Of a DNA stretch of 64,000 bases, positions 26,758-36,868 are shown one piece after another. The stretch spans positions 4,913 through 68,912 of the forward strand of contig JAXLWI010000017.1 of NCBI GenBank assembly GCA_046328575.1, read 5' to 3'. This DNA comes from JAGOBP01 sp046328575. GTDB lineage: Bacteria; Chloroflexota; Anaerolineae; Fen-1058. The position numbers and the translations under genes are program-made. How positions within the stretch are numbered: the first letter of the stretch is position 1; each line of letters opens with the position of its first letter. A model generated the notes under the pieces. The model saw only the letters and a list, made by a program, of their open reading frames with translations. It was not told the origin of the DNA and did not search any database.

Positions 26758-28782
26758 TTAATCTTTCGAGAAGTCGTAGTAGTAGAAGTTGTTGACCAGC
26801 GAGTTGCGGTTCAAGCCGCCGAACCAACCCTTCAGATAGAGGGGCTCATAGCGGGTACGGGTCGCGATCGCCAGGATGATCTGCGGCGCGTCCTGATAGA
26901 TCTCGGTGTTCAACTTGGCGTAGATCTCGGCGCGCTTGGCCTGATCGGCTTCTTTCACGCCCTGATTGATCAGCACGGCATACTTGTCGATCAACTCTTT
27001 GGGCAGGTTCTGCCGATCGGCATACGTGCCCGTCAGGTACGGCACGTACCAGTTGTGTGGATCGTGGATGTCTTCATTCCACCCTACCGTCACCACCGCG
27101 AACTGCTTGGCGCGCTGTGTGCGCAGGAAGGTCGGCCACGGCAGCGCGACCGGCGAGATGAAGAACTTGGGGTTGACCTGCGAGATGTTGGCCGCCAGAA
27201 TTTCCGCAATCGATTGGCGCGCGGTGTTGCCTGCGTTATAGCCCAATTGCAGGTAGAAACCGACGTCCCAGAGTGATTGGCCGTCTTCGCTCTTCAACTC
27301 GGCGAGTTTGAATTCTTCCTCGCACTTCTTCAGATCGTAGGTGTACGATGGCGATTGATCGTACCCGGCCTGGCCGGGCAGCGTCAACGCGAGGCTCTTG
27401 AAGCCGTCACCCAGCAGCACGTCTTTGATGTACGTGTCGATGTCGAAGCAGTAGTTGAACGCGCGGCGCACGTGCACATCGCTGAAGAAGTTGCGCGGCA
27501 CGCCTTCACCGTCGAGTTTGCCGCTGCCGATCAGGGTGCTGCCCTCAGCCACGTCGAATACGAACAGGACATCGGTGCGATTCGTCGCGGACATGCCCTT
27601 GTAGACGCGTAGGATGCCATCGGGATTGATGGTTTCGCATTGGTTCGTTTCGGGATCGCACTTATCGCGCACCAGCGTATCCATCTGCACTTCGTCGGCC
27701 TTCGAGCCCAGCGTAATCGCGTCGGCGTCACCGGCCTGCAGCGCCGCGAAGCGCGTGCCGAATTCGGTCACGTTCTTAATCGTGATGCGGCTGATCTTGG
27801 CTGGACCGCGCCAGTAGTTGGGATTTGCCGTCAGGACGATCTCTTCACCGGGCGTCCAGTGATCGAGCACGTACGGGCCGGTCCCCATCGTCTTGTCGCG
27901 GATCGCGCCGGACTCTGACGGGATGCCGTAATAATTCTGCCACTTGGCGCAGTCACCATCCCAGTCGCCGTTGTCGCCGACCCACTTCTTATTCACGACC
28001 GACGCCCACGGACCGCCCGCTAGCGATGAGAGGTACGGTCCCCACGGCCCGACGAGGTTCATCGTGACTGTGCGGCTGGCATTGTCGAAAGTCACCGCTT
28101 TCTTCACTGTCTCGCACGCCGCCGCGAGTTTCTTGGCATCCGCCTTCTTCAGCGTGTCGGCTTCGCCGACCAACGCGCCGGACGGATCAACCAGATAGGT
28201 CGAGTCGTCGATGCCTAGAATGGCCTGCGTCATCAGGAACGACGGCGCGTTCGGATCGCCCACCAACATCGAGCGCCAGAACGAATACGCCACATCTTCG
28301 GCGGTCAGCGGAGAGCCATCGCTGAACTTCACGCCGTCGTGGATGGTCCACACGTATTGCAGACCACCGTTATCAAGTGGCTTCGGATCGGGAATGGATT
28401 CGGCCAACAGCGGGACAAACTTGACCGGGTCTTTACCATCGAAGGTAATGAGATTCTCGTAAATGTTTTGCAGCAAGCCACCGCCTGCACTCTCGTAATC
28501 GACGTGTGGGTCAAGCGTTTCGGGATCGCCAAAGGTGTACCAGACAAACGAGTTGGGATCCTTAGACTTAGTGCCTTTGTCCGAGACCGGCGGCGTTGTC
28601 GGTTGCGCGGGAGGTTCCGTCGGTTTAGCGGGCACATCGGTGGGCTTCACAGTCGGCGCCGATGTCGGTGCTTGGACCGCTGGGGCCTGGGTTGCAGTAG
28701 GCGCAGGCGCTGGCGCACAGGCGGTAATGACGAGACTGATGACGGTTAACACGACCAATACGGCATACTTGAGGCGATACAT
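26758..28782 (-). CDS. Family 5 extracellular solute-binding lipoprotein (copy 1)
   Basis: 674 residues. Lipoprotein signal with lipobox VITAC and Cys near residue 21, then a Pro/Thr-rich linker of about 45 residues that should reach from the membrane to the binding domain. The body has DPHVDYES and the periplasmic peptide-binding signature of the OppA/DppA family. It captures peptides, nickel or other solutes outside the membrane. AGGAGGAGAAC precedes the ATG. It is a close paralogue of the next gene upstream (29095-31128), with nearly the same linker and many identical blocks. Confidence 0.92.
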   Translation of the reverse strand: MYRLKYAVLVVLTVISLVITACAPAPAPTATQAPAVQAPTSAPTVKPTDVPAKPTEPPAQPTTPPVSDKGTKSKDPNSFVWYTFGDPETLDPHVDYESAGGGLLQNIYENLITFDGKDPVKFVPLLAESIPDPKPLDNGGLQYVWTIHDGVKFSDGSPLTAEDVAYSFWRSMLVGDPNAPSFLMTQAILGIDDSTYLVDPSGALVGEADTLKKADAKKLAAACETVKKAVTFDNASRTVTMNLVGPWGPYLSSLAGGPWASVVNKKWVGDNGDWDGDCAKWQNYYGIPSESGAIRDKTMGTGPYVLDHWTPGEEIVLTANPNYWRGPAKISRITIKNVTEFGTRFAALQAGDADAITLGSKADEVQMDTLVRDKCDPETNQCETINPDGILRVYKGMSATNRTDVLFVFDVAEGSTLIGSGKLDGEGVPRNFFSDVHVRRAFNYCFDIDTYIKDVLLGDGFKSLALTLPGQAGYDQSPSYTYDLKKCEEEFKLAELKSEDGQSLWDVGFYLQLGYNAGNTARQSIAEILAANISQVNPKFFISPVALPWPTFLRTQRAKQFAVVTVGWNEDIHDPHNWYVPYLTGTYADRQNLPKELIDKYAVLINQGVKEADQAKRAEIYAKLNTEIYQDAPQIILAIATRTRYEPLYLKGWFGGLNRNSLVNNFYYYDFSKD

Positions 28783-28800
28783 GTTCTCCTCCTACAGAGA

Positions 28801-29010
28801 ATGTCCCGGCTCTATCGACCGGGTTATGGCCGCCGAAGAGGCGCAGTCTTCAGATGCGGCGACACCGGACGATGGTCGGTAGAGCCAGTGAGTTGAGTTT
28901 GACGGATCACGAATGTGCGATGACCAATCGAGCGCGCCGCTTCACCTCCTTACACCGTTCGATCGATCTACCAGGCCCGCGATCGGTTTTCAGGCCCGAT
29001 CGATCCGGCG
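28801..29010 (-). promoter_or_regulatory. Structured leader of the copy-1 binding lipoprotein gene
   Basis: About 200 bases that share blocks with the leader of the copy-2 gene, including a TGAGTTTGA-type core, a perfect AAGGAGGTGA, and paired GATCGATC words. A hairpin at 28829-28860 nests GAAGA/TCTTC (28835-28839 and 28847-28851) inside GCCGC/GCGGC. The other leader has the same layout with different paired bases, which suggests RNA structure. No known class fits; the whole 312-base gap holds nothing else apart from the terminator at 29049-29076. Confidence 0.5.
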
Positions 29011-29048
29011 TGCAAATTCGGTTGTGCGTTGAGAAGTTGTGTTGCCTT

Positions 29049-29076
29049 AACCGGAGCGGCACACGCCGCTCCGGTT
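29049..29076 (-). terminator. Stem-loop after the copy-2 binding lipoprotein gene
   Basis: Perfect 12-bp stem AACCGGAGCGGC/GCCGCTCCGGTT with a 4-base loop, just past the stop codon at 29095. There is no strong T run, so partial read-through into copy 1 is possible. Confidence 0.65.
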
Positions 29077-29094
29077 TGACAGTCAGTGTTGCCG

Positions 29095-31128
29095 TCAGTT
29101 CTTGGATAGCGCGTACCAATAGAAGTTGTTGTAGACGCTGCTCAACAACGGATTCTGATTGACGCTGCCATACCAGCCCTTCATGTACAGCGGTTCGTAG
29201 TAATGGAAGTTGGCGGTCGCCAGGATGATCTTGGGCGCATCCTCATACACGATCTGGTTCAGTTCGCTGTAGATCGCCGCCCGCTTCGCCGGATCGAGTT
29301 CGGCTACGCCTTCATCGACGTACTTCTTGTACTTGTCGACGAGTTCCTTAGGCAGGTTCTGCCGATCGGCATAGGTCCCGATCAAGTGCGGCACGTACCA
29401 GTTGTGCGGATCGTGTAGGTCTTCGGCCCAACCCACTGACACCGCCGGGAATTGCTTGGCGCGTTGTGCGCGCAGGAACGTCGGCCACGGCAATGCTACG
29501 GGCGAGATGAAGAAACTCTGATTCACCTGCGCTACATCGGCCGCCAGAATCTCGGCGATCGATTGTCGGCCGGTATTGCCTGCGTTGTAGCCCAACTGCA
29601 GGTAGAAGCCGGTATCCCAGAGCGACTTGCCATCCTCAGATTTCAGTTCCGCGGCTTTGAACTCTTCCTCGCACTTTTGCAGATCGAACGTGTAGTGCGG
29701 TGAGCCGTCGTAGCCGGGTTGGCCGGGCAGCGATAGCGCGAGTGATTGAGTCCCGTCGCTCAAGAGCACATCCTTGATGTACGTGTCCCAATCGAAGCAG
29801 TAGTTAAACGCGCGGCGCACGTGTACGTCGCTGAAGAAGTTCAGCGGCACGCCTTCGCCATCGAGTTTGCCGCTGCCGACGAACGGGCTGCCTTCGGCCA
29901 CCGTAAACGTCAGCAGAATATCGGTGCGGCTGGTGGACGGCAGATTGCCGTACGAGCGCAGGATGCCGTTCGGATTAACAGTCTTGCATTCGCCGGTATC
30001 CTTGTCGCACTCATCGCGTACCAGCGTGTTCATCTGCGTTTCATCGGCCTTGGAGCCGAGCGAGATGAAGTCCGCATCACCGGCTTGCAGTGAAGCAAAG
30101 CGTGTGCCAAACTCGGTCACATCTTTGATGACGATGCGCTTGAGCGCAGCTTCGCCTTTGCGGTAGTCGGGATTGGCTACCAAAACGATCTCTTCACCCG
30201 GCGTCCAGTGATCGAGTTTGTAGGGGCCGGTGCCGTTCGTCTTGTCGTGCAGCACACCGGATTCTGTCGGGATGCCGTAGAAGTTCTGCCACGTCTTGCA
30301 ATCACCGTCCCAATCGCCTTGCTCGGCGACCCACTTCTTATCGACGACGTAAGCCCACCCACCACCGCCAAGGGTGGCGAGGAACGGCCCCCACGGATGT
30401 ACCAGTTTCATCGTAATGGTACGGTTCGCCTCATCGAAGGTCACTGCATCTTTGACTTTCTGGCAGGCGGCCTCGAGTTTCTTAGGATCGGCCTTCTTCA
30501 AACCATCGCGATCACCCGTCAACGCGCCACTGGGATCCACCAACTCCGATGGATCACCGGTGTTGAAGAACGGCTGCGTCATCAAGATCGAAGGCGAGTT
30601 CGGATCGCCGACAAGCAGCGTGCGCCAGAACGAATAAGCCACGTCTTCAGTTGTCAGCGGATCGCCGTTGTGGAACTTGACGCCGTCGATGATCTTCCAC
30701 GTGTATTGCACGCCGCCATCGTCGGTCTTGACCGGATCGGGAATCGACTCGGCCAGCACCGGTTCAAACTTTGTTGGATCAGGTCCGGCAAAGCCCACTA
30801 AGCCTTCGTAGACGTTTTGCAGCACATTGCTTCCGGCGCTTTCGTAATCGACGTGTGGATCAAGTGATTCCGGTTCGCCGAACGTCGTGTAGAAGAAAGT
30901 GTTGGGGTCTTTCGATTTGGTCCCTTTGTCAGACACCGGCGGCGTAGTCGGCTGAGCGGGAGGCTCGGTCGGTTTGACGGGCACGTCGGTGGGTTTAGCG
31001 GTCGGAGCTGTGGTCGGAGCCTGGGCAGGAGCCTGAGTGGCCGTCGGCGTGGGTGCCGGCGCGCAGGCCGACACGACGATACTCAGAATCGTGAGCGCCG
31101 CGAGCACAGCAAATTTGACACGAAACAT
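29095..31128 (-). CDS. Family 5 extracellular solute-binding lipoprotein (copy 2)
   Basis: 677 residues. Lipobox IVVSAC, a Pro/Thr-rich linker (KPTDVPVKPTEPPAQPTTPP) and the same binding domain as copy 1, with many identical stretches, so the pair arose by duplication. Different residues in the pocket-side segments suggest the two copies may favour different ligands. I chose ATG 31128 because AGGAGGAGAAC lies directly upstream and the signal peptide starts there; the frame is open to 31272 and covers conserved leader sequence. It heads the transporter operon. Confidence 0.92.
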   Translation of the reverse strand: MFRVKFAVLAALTILSIVVSACAPAPTPTATQAPAQAPTTAPTAKPTDVPVKPTEPPAQPTTPPVSDKGTKSKDPNTFFYTTFGEPESLDPHVDYESAGSNVLQNVYEGLVGFAGPDPTKFEPVLAESIPDPVKTDDGGVQYTWKIIDGVKFHNGDPLTTEDVAYSFWRTLLVGDPNSPSILMTQPFFNTGDPSELVDPSGALTGDRDGLKKADPKKLEAACQKVKDAVTFDEANRTITMKLVHPWGPFLATLGGGGWAYVVDKKWVAEQGDWDGDCKTWQNFYGIPTESGVLHDKTNGTGPYKLDHWTPGEEIVLVANPDYRKGEAALKRIVIKDVTEFGTRFASLQAGDADFISLGSKADETQMNTLVRDECDKDTGECKTVNPNGILRSYGNLPSTSRTDILLTFTVAEGSPFVGSGKLDGEGVPLNFFSDVHVRRAFNYCFDWDTYIKDVLLSDGTQSLALSLPGQPGYDGSPHYTFDLQKCEEEFKAAELKSEDGKSLWDTGFYLQLGYNAGNTGRQSIAEILAADVAQVNQSFFISPVALPWPTFLRAQRAKQFPAVSVGWAEDLHDPHNWYVPHLIGTYADRQNLPKELVDKYKKYVDEGVAELDPAKRAAIYSELNQIVYEDAPKIILATANFHYYEPLYMKGWYGSVNQNPLLSSVYNNFYWYALSKN

Positions 31129-31139
31129 GTTCTCCTCCT

Positions 31140-31340
31140 GATTGAGCGTAATCGGCCGACTCGATCGATCGGATCTTGGTGGCGCGAAGATTGCGCAATC
31201 TTTAAACGCCGCATTTCCGATGGTTGACGGTCGAGCCAGTGCGTTGAGTTTGAGCGACATAGGGACAACCAATAATCAAAGCCGCGGCCTCACCTCCTTC
31301 ACAACCCGATCGATCTTCCGCGCCGATCGATCCGGCGGCT
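31140..31340 (-). promoter_or_regulatory. Structured leader of the copy-2 binding lipoprotein gene
   Basis: Counterpart of the copy-1 leader. A hairpin at 31181-31210 nests a perfect AAGATTGC/GCAATCTT palindrome (31187-31202) inside GGCG/CGCC. A perfect AAGGAGGTGA and GATCGATC blocks lie farther upstream. An in-frame ATG (MSLKLNALARP) after AAGGAGGTGA means a leader peptide could be translated through into the lipoprotein, but copy 1 has no matching frame, so I read this as RNA regulation rather than a protein extension. Confidence 0.5.
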
Positions 31341-31375
31341 AAAACCAACAAAGCGCCGACAGCCGCCGGCGCTTT
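31341..31375 (-). terminator. Terminator-like stem inside the copy-2 leader
   Basis: On the minus strand AAAGCGCCG/CGGCGCTTT (31350-31375) is followed by GTTGGTTTT. It lies between the predicted start of transcription (about 31492) and the coding start, so it would act as an attenuator. Confidence 0.55.
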
Positions 31376-31387
31376 GATAACTTTGAA

Positions 31388-31438
31388 CGGAGTGAAGTTG
31401 ATAGCGCGGCTTCGCCCAAAGCCACTCGCTTCACTCCG
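31388..31438 (-). promoter_or_regulatory. Nested stem-loop upstream of the leader terminator
   Basis: Outer 10-bp stem CGGAGTGAAG/CTTCACTCCG enclosing an inner GGCTT/AAGCC hairpin, just before the terminator-like stem in transcription order. The layout (folded element then terminator) is that of a riboswitch or protein-bound leader; the class is unknown. Confidence 0.45.
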
Positions 31439-31498
31439 CCGTGGAGAAACGCGGGAATCGCAGCAAGCAACCGATAGTGTGTCTCCCGCTTGCGAGGC

Positions 31499-31544
31499 AG
31501 TGTAGCAGGGGATGGGGTGGGGTGTCACCCACCTAAAGGTGGGT
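31499..31544 (-). promoter_or_regulatory. Promoter with operator-like palindrome for the transporter operon
   Basis: Minus-strand GTGACA (31523-31528), 18-base spacer, TACACT (31499-31504) with upstream TG (extended -10). A perfect palindrome ACCCACCT-AA-AGGTGGGT (31527-31544) overlaps the -35, a normal place for a repressor or activator site. The MalT-like regulator gene next door is a possible binder (inference). Confidence 0.5.
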
Positions 31545-31597
31545 TGACGCGGTCGGGTCGAGGTTCAATTTGTGAGAACCGCAAATTTCGACCGAAA

Positions 31598-31637
31598 ATA
31601 AAAAAAGACACAGAGCACTTGAATCGCTCTGTGTCTT
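31598..31637 (-). terminator. Rho-independent terminator of the MalT-like regulator gene
   Basis: Perfect 12-bp stem AAGACACAGAGC/GCTCTGTGTCTT followed on the minus strand by a run of seven T, 22 bases past the stop. Confidence 0.93.
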
Positions 31638-31659
31638 GGCGTCGAGGTGGTTGACGGAT

Positions 31660-34392
31660 TTAGAGTAAACCTAATTCGCGGGCACGGGCCACGGCGTGCG
31701 TGCGGTTACGTGCGTCGAGTTTGGCGTAGAGGTTGTTGATGTGCCACTTGATGGTGCTGAGCGCCACGACCATCTTCTGCGCGATCTCTTGATTGGAGAG
31801 ACCTGCGGCGATATAACGCAAGATGTCGAGTTCACGCTCGCTCAGAGGTTCAACTAGATTTTCGATTTCTGATGTTTGATTTTTGAGTTGCCGCTCACAG
31901 GCTATCACCGTGCTTGCTAACAGACGATCGGCATATTCCAATAAGCGGGTGTTGCCTTGCTTCTGAATTACCGCGCGGAGATCAGCGATTAGAGAGGGTA
32001 AGCTGTCTTCATCCAAAAACAATCGCACATAGCCTTCCGGCTCAGCCAATTCCAACGCGCCAATCAAGGCTGCATTGGCTGAGAACGTATTGCCCAGATT
32101 GTGATGAGCGCGAGCCAGCAGCATCAGCGCTTCGATCTGCCCGCCGATTTGGCTCTTAGTCTCCATCGCCGACAGCAGACGGCTGAGCAGATCGACCGCT
32201 TCCAGTGGCGCTTGCAAGATCAGCAACCGCACGAACGAAAAGTACAGCATGCTGCTGGCGCGCAGCTGGTCAGGGGTCGCCGCTGGATCGAGTTTGGCCT
32301 GGTCTGCCCAGCGGCGTACGGCGTCCAGATTGTTTTGGCGCAAGTTGATTCGCGCGCGCAAGGCATGCAACTCGCAGATCATGAACCAGCGGCCCTGACA
32401 CTGATCGGCAAATTCATCGGCGGATTCAATGATTTGACGGACCGCCTCGAAATCGCCACGCGCATACTGAATGCGCGCCTGGATCATATAACTCGCTAAC
32501 TGCGCCTGCTCGTCATATACACGCAGCACATCGGCGCTAGCCGCGCGCTGCGCCTCGGCCCAGGCCGCGTCCAGATCGTTCCATTCATACAGCGTTTCGG
32601 CTAAGCCGATGTGCAGCATCGCCGTGATCGCGCGCTGCGCGGCATCCGTACCTAAACGGGGTTCGAGGTAATCAATTGCGCGGCGATAAGTCTCAGCGGC
32701 GGCGTGGAGTTGACCGCGCAGCGCCTGCATCGCGCCGAGGTTGTTATAGGCCGTCATGGCACTGCGCAAATTATCGGCGGTCCGGCTCAATTCGGCGGCT
32801 TCGACAAAGTGCCTCATTGCGATGTCGGTGGCGCCGAGCAGCATGTGGGCGACGCCGAGATTCAGTGCGATTACACCGCGCAGCATCACCGCATCTTCTG
32901 GCACCAACGTCCAGGCCTCACGCAGTTGCTCGACCGCGTCAGCGTACTTGTTTGCACGGATCGCCAGTCCGGCCCGCACCGCCAGTAGTTCGCCACGCAA
33001 AAACGCCGGGGCGTCGGGGCGCAGATCGGCTTCAATGCGATTCAGCCAGTCGGTGGCTTCGGCCCGCCGCGATGTATTGAGCAGCGCCCACGCATATTTC
33101 AAAGCGAGGGCTGGTCGGGCCAGCAACAGTCGATCGGGCAGGGCCGCACACCATGTGCAGAGGGTGGCCGATAGATTACGACCGAGCAGCGTGCGCGCCT
33201 CCGCCCCGATCAGATCGGCGGCCCGCTCAAAAGTCTGTGCGCGTAACGCATGTTCGATCGCTTCATGCGGCAGGTCATGGGCGGCAAACCAATTGCTTGC
33301 CCGCTGATGCAAGGCGGGAATTAATTCAGGTTGCCACTGCTGTAGGCGATCGCGCAACAGATCGGCGAAGAGGTGGTGATAGCGGTACCACTCGCGCGTG
33401 TTATCCAGAGGCACGACAAACAAGTTGCAGCGATCGAGCAGTTCCAGCATAGTCTGGCCGGGCGCGCTGTTGGCCGTGACGGCTTCGCACAAGGACGCGG
33501 ACAACCGATCGAGGATCGACGTTTGCAGTAGAAACGTTTGTACGTCTTCGGTCTGACGTTGCAGGACTTCTTCGACCAGATAGTCGAGGATGTAGCGATT
33601 GCGGCCCGTGAGCGTGGCAAGCGAGATGTTCCGATCGGTTTGTTGGCGTAACGAAAGCGCCGCTAACTGCAGGCCTGCCGCCCAGCCTTCAGTCGTCGTG
33701 ACTAACGTATCGAGATCGGCTGCGCCTAATTCGATCTGCATCACGCGCTGAAAGAACTCACTGATTTCGTCGGCCGTAAAGCGCAGATCGATGGCGTGCA
33801 GTTCGGTAATCTCCGCGCAGGCACGCAATCGCGCTAAGCCTAGCGGCGGCTCAGTGCGACTGGCGATAATCAGGTGCACGCTCGGCGGCAGATGCTCCAG
33901 CAAAAACTCGATCGCGTCATGAATGGCCTGCACCTCGATAACGTGCGCGTCGTCGAGGATAAGGGCCAGGTCGCCGTCGTTCGTCGCAAGATCATTGATG
34001 AGGCTGGTTAAGACGGTCTCAGCAGGTGCAGATTGCAGCAGCGTCAACGCTGCCTGTCCGAGCGCGGGTTGAACACTCTGAATCGCCGCAATGAGGTATG
34101 TACAGAAACGGGTAAGGTCGTTGTCGCTTTTGTCCAGCGAGACCCAGGCGATCGACACGGCCTGCCGCTTCGTGGTTTCACACCATTCACTGAGGAGCGT
34201 GGTTTTGCCAAAACCGGCCGGTGCCGAAATGAGCGTGACTTTATGATCGAGCCCTTCATTTAGGCGCGAGGTCAGACGCGGTCGAGCCACGCGATCGGTT
34301 CGGGTGCGTGGCGCGAAGAGTTTCGTGCGCAGCAGCCGTTCTGGTGGCGCATTCAACGTCTGAAGTTGAGAGAACGTCAGTACTTCCGGCAT
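31660..34392 (-). CDS. MalT-like LuxR family transcriptional regulator (LAL)
   Basis: About 910 residues. STAND/NTPase half with Walker A SAPAGFGKTTLLSEW (about residue 55) and the LILDDAH Walker B; a long helical TPR-like middle (about 400-780); and a C-terminal LuxR helix-turn-helix SERELDILRYIAAGLSNQEIAQ...STIKWHINNLYAKL. Such proteins bind an inducer sugar or signal, oligomerise with ATP and activate target promoters. It neighbours the solute importer, a plausible target. Start is uncertain: ATG 34392 or TTG 34410, neither with a good ribosome site. Confidence 0.9.
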   Translation of the reverse strand: MPEVLTFSQLQTLNAPPERLLRTKLFAPRTRTDRVARPRLTSRLNEGLDHKVTLISAPAGFGKTTLLSEWCETTKRQAVSIAWVSLDKSDNDLTRFCTYLIAAIQSVQPALGQAALTLLQSAPAETVLTSLINDLATNDGDLALILDDAHVIEVQAIHDAIEFLLEHLPPSVHLIIASRTEPPLGLARLRACAEITELHAIDLRFTADEISEFFQRVMQIELGAADLDTLVTTTEGWAAGLQLAALSLRQQTDRNISLATLTGRNRYILDYLVEEVLQRQTEDVQTFLLQTSILDRLSASLCEAVTANSAPGQTMLELLDRCNLFVVPLDNTREWYRYHHLFADLLRDRLQQWQPELIPALHQRASNWFAAHDLPHEAIEHALRAQTFERAADLIGAEARTLLGRNLSATLCTWCAALPDRLLLARPALALKYAWALLNTSRRAEATDWLNRIEADLRPDAPAFLRGELLAVRAGLAIRANKYADAVEQLREAWTLVPEDAVMLRGVIALNLGVAHMLLGATDIAMRHFVEAAELSRTADNLRSAMTAYNNLGAMQALRGQLHAAAETYRRAIDYLEPRLGTDAAQRAITAMLHIGLAETLYEWNDLDAAWAEAQRAASADVLRVYDEQAQLASYMIQARIQYARGDFEAVRQIIESADEFADQCQGRWFMICELHALRARINLRQNNLDAVRRWADQAKLDPAATPDQLRASSMLYFSFVRLLILQAPLEAVDLLSRLLSAMETKSQIGGQIEALMLLARAHHNLGNTFSANAALIGALELAEPEGYVRLFLDEDSLPSLIADLRAVIQKQGNTRLLEYADRLLASTVIACERQLKNQTSEIENLVEPLSERELDILRYIAAGLSNQEIAQKMVVALSTIKWHINNLYAKLDARNRTHAVARARELGLL

Positions 34393-34448
34393 AGGCAAAT
34401 AGTGACTCAACCTGGTGCATTACAAGTAGCCTGAGTACCTGTTAGGTT

Positions 34449-34510
34449 GAGACGGCACCTTTACCGGCGTGCCGTCTCGGTTGGATTGGAGACCCATGGG
34501 CGATGGGTCT
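34449..34510. other. Two adjacent hairpins upstream of the MalT-like gene
   Basis: GAGACGGCAC/GTGCCGTCTC (34449-34478) and AGACCCAT/ATGGGTCT (34490-34510). In the 345-base gap between this gene and typA; they may be operator or leader structures. I found no convincing promoter in the gap. The only other element is the typA terminator. Confidence 0.45.
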
Positions 34511-34686
34511 AGCGCCGTTTCCTAGGTTAATTACTCATGAGATAAGGCAGAGGTTCAGTCTATCATTAGCCAAAAGGTGGGATAAAGTCCACAATTTTGC
34601 GAGGTTTGAACCTGTGAATTTAGACAGGACGCGGGTGGTTGATAACGATTTTCGGTCGATCTATACCCGAACGTCTTCGCCAGTCG

Positions 34687-34718
34687 AAAAAAAGCCCCCG
34701 TCTGTTATCAGCGGGGGC
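34687..34718 (-). terminator. Rho-independent terminator of typA
   Basis: Stem GCCCCCG/CGGGGGC (34694-34718) followed on the minus strand by TTTTTTT, about 20 bases past the typA stop. Confidence 0.93.
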
Positions 34719-34737
34719 GATGCGGCTGCGTATCGGC

Positions 34738-36579
<1,842 letters not shown>

Positions 36580-36623
36580 ACTTAATCCTTAGAACTTGAA
36601 GCTGGCGACTTTGGCCGGAATTT

Positions 36624-36665
36624 CACAAAAACACACCTCGGCCTCTGAACCACCGGGCCGAGGTG
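36624..36665 (-). terminator. Terminator-like stem in the typA leader
   Basis: CACCTCGGCC/GGCCGAGGTG (36634-36665), a 10-bp stem followed on the minus strand by TGTTTTTGTG. It begins about 20 bases after the predicted transcription start and ends 55 bases before the typA ATG, so it could be an attenuator. Confidence 0.6.
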
Positions 36666-36690
36666 CAGACTGCACTGCAACGGTAGGCAG

Positions 36691-36719
36691 ATTATAGCCT
36701 AATCGAGGCCATTGGGCAA
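36691..36719 (-). promoter_or_regulatory. typA promoter
   Basis: TTGCCC (36714-36719), 17-base spacer, perfect TATAAT (36691-36696) on the minus strand. Confidence 0.7.
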
Positions 36720-36844
36720 TGCCCGCTCGTATACTATTGTACGTCTAGCCAATTAGAGAGGACTTTTCTGCCCGTGTGTCCGACAGGGTATCCCATGGAG
36801 ACGTAGGCTGCATATGCCTCAGCACGAGATTCGCCGAAGTTGTG

Positions 36845-36850
36845 TATAAT
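36845..36850 (+). promoter_or_regulatory. Possible -10 box before the histidine kinase gene
   Basis: TATAAT, but only 19 bases before the ATG at 36869 and without a good -35 at 17 bases. If used, the leader is very short. Confidence 0.25.
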
Positions 36851-36868
36851 AGGGCGGTTGGGGAACGT

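Noticed and set aside
29049..29076. Strong termination between the two binding-protein genes
   Set aside because: The stem has no T run, so full termination cannot be claimed; kept only as a stem-loop with possible read-through.
31129..31272. Longer start for the copy-2 binding lipoprotein
   Set aside because: The extra residues lie over conserved leader RNA, precede the signal peptide and have no matching frame in copy 1; the ribosome site fits ATG 31128.
36776..36868. Longer start for the histidine kinase
   Set aside because: The added residues are not hydrophobic or conserved-looking and the frame runs over a TATAAT box; ATG 36869 has a ribosome site.
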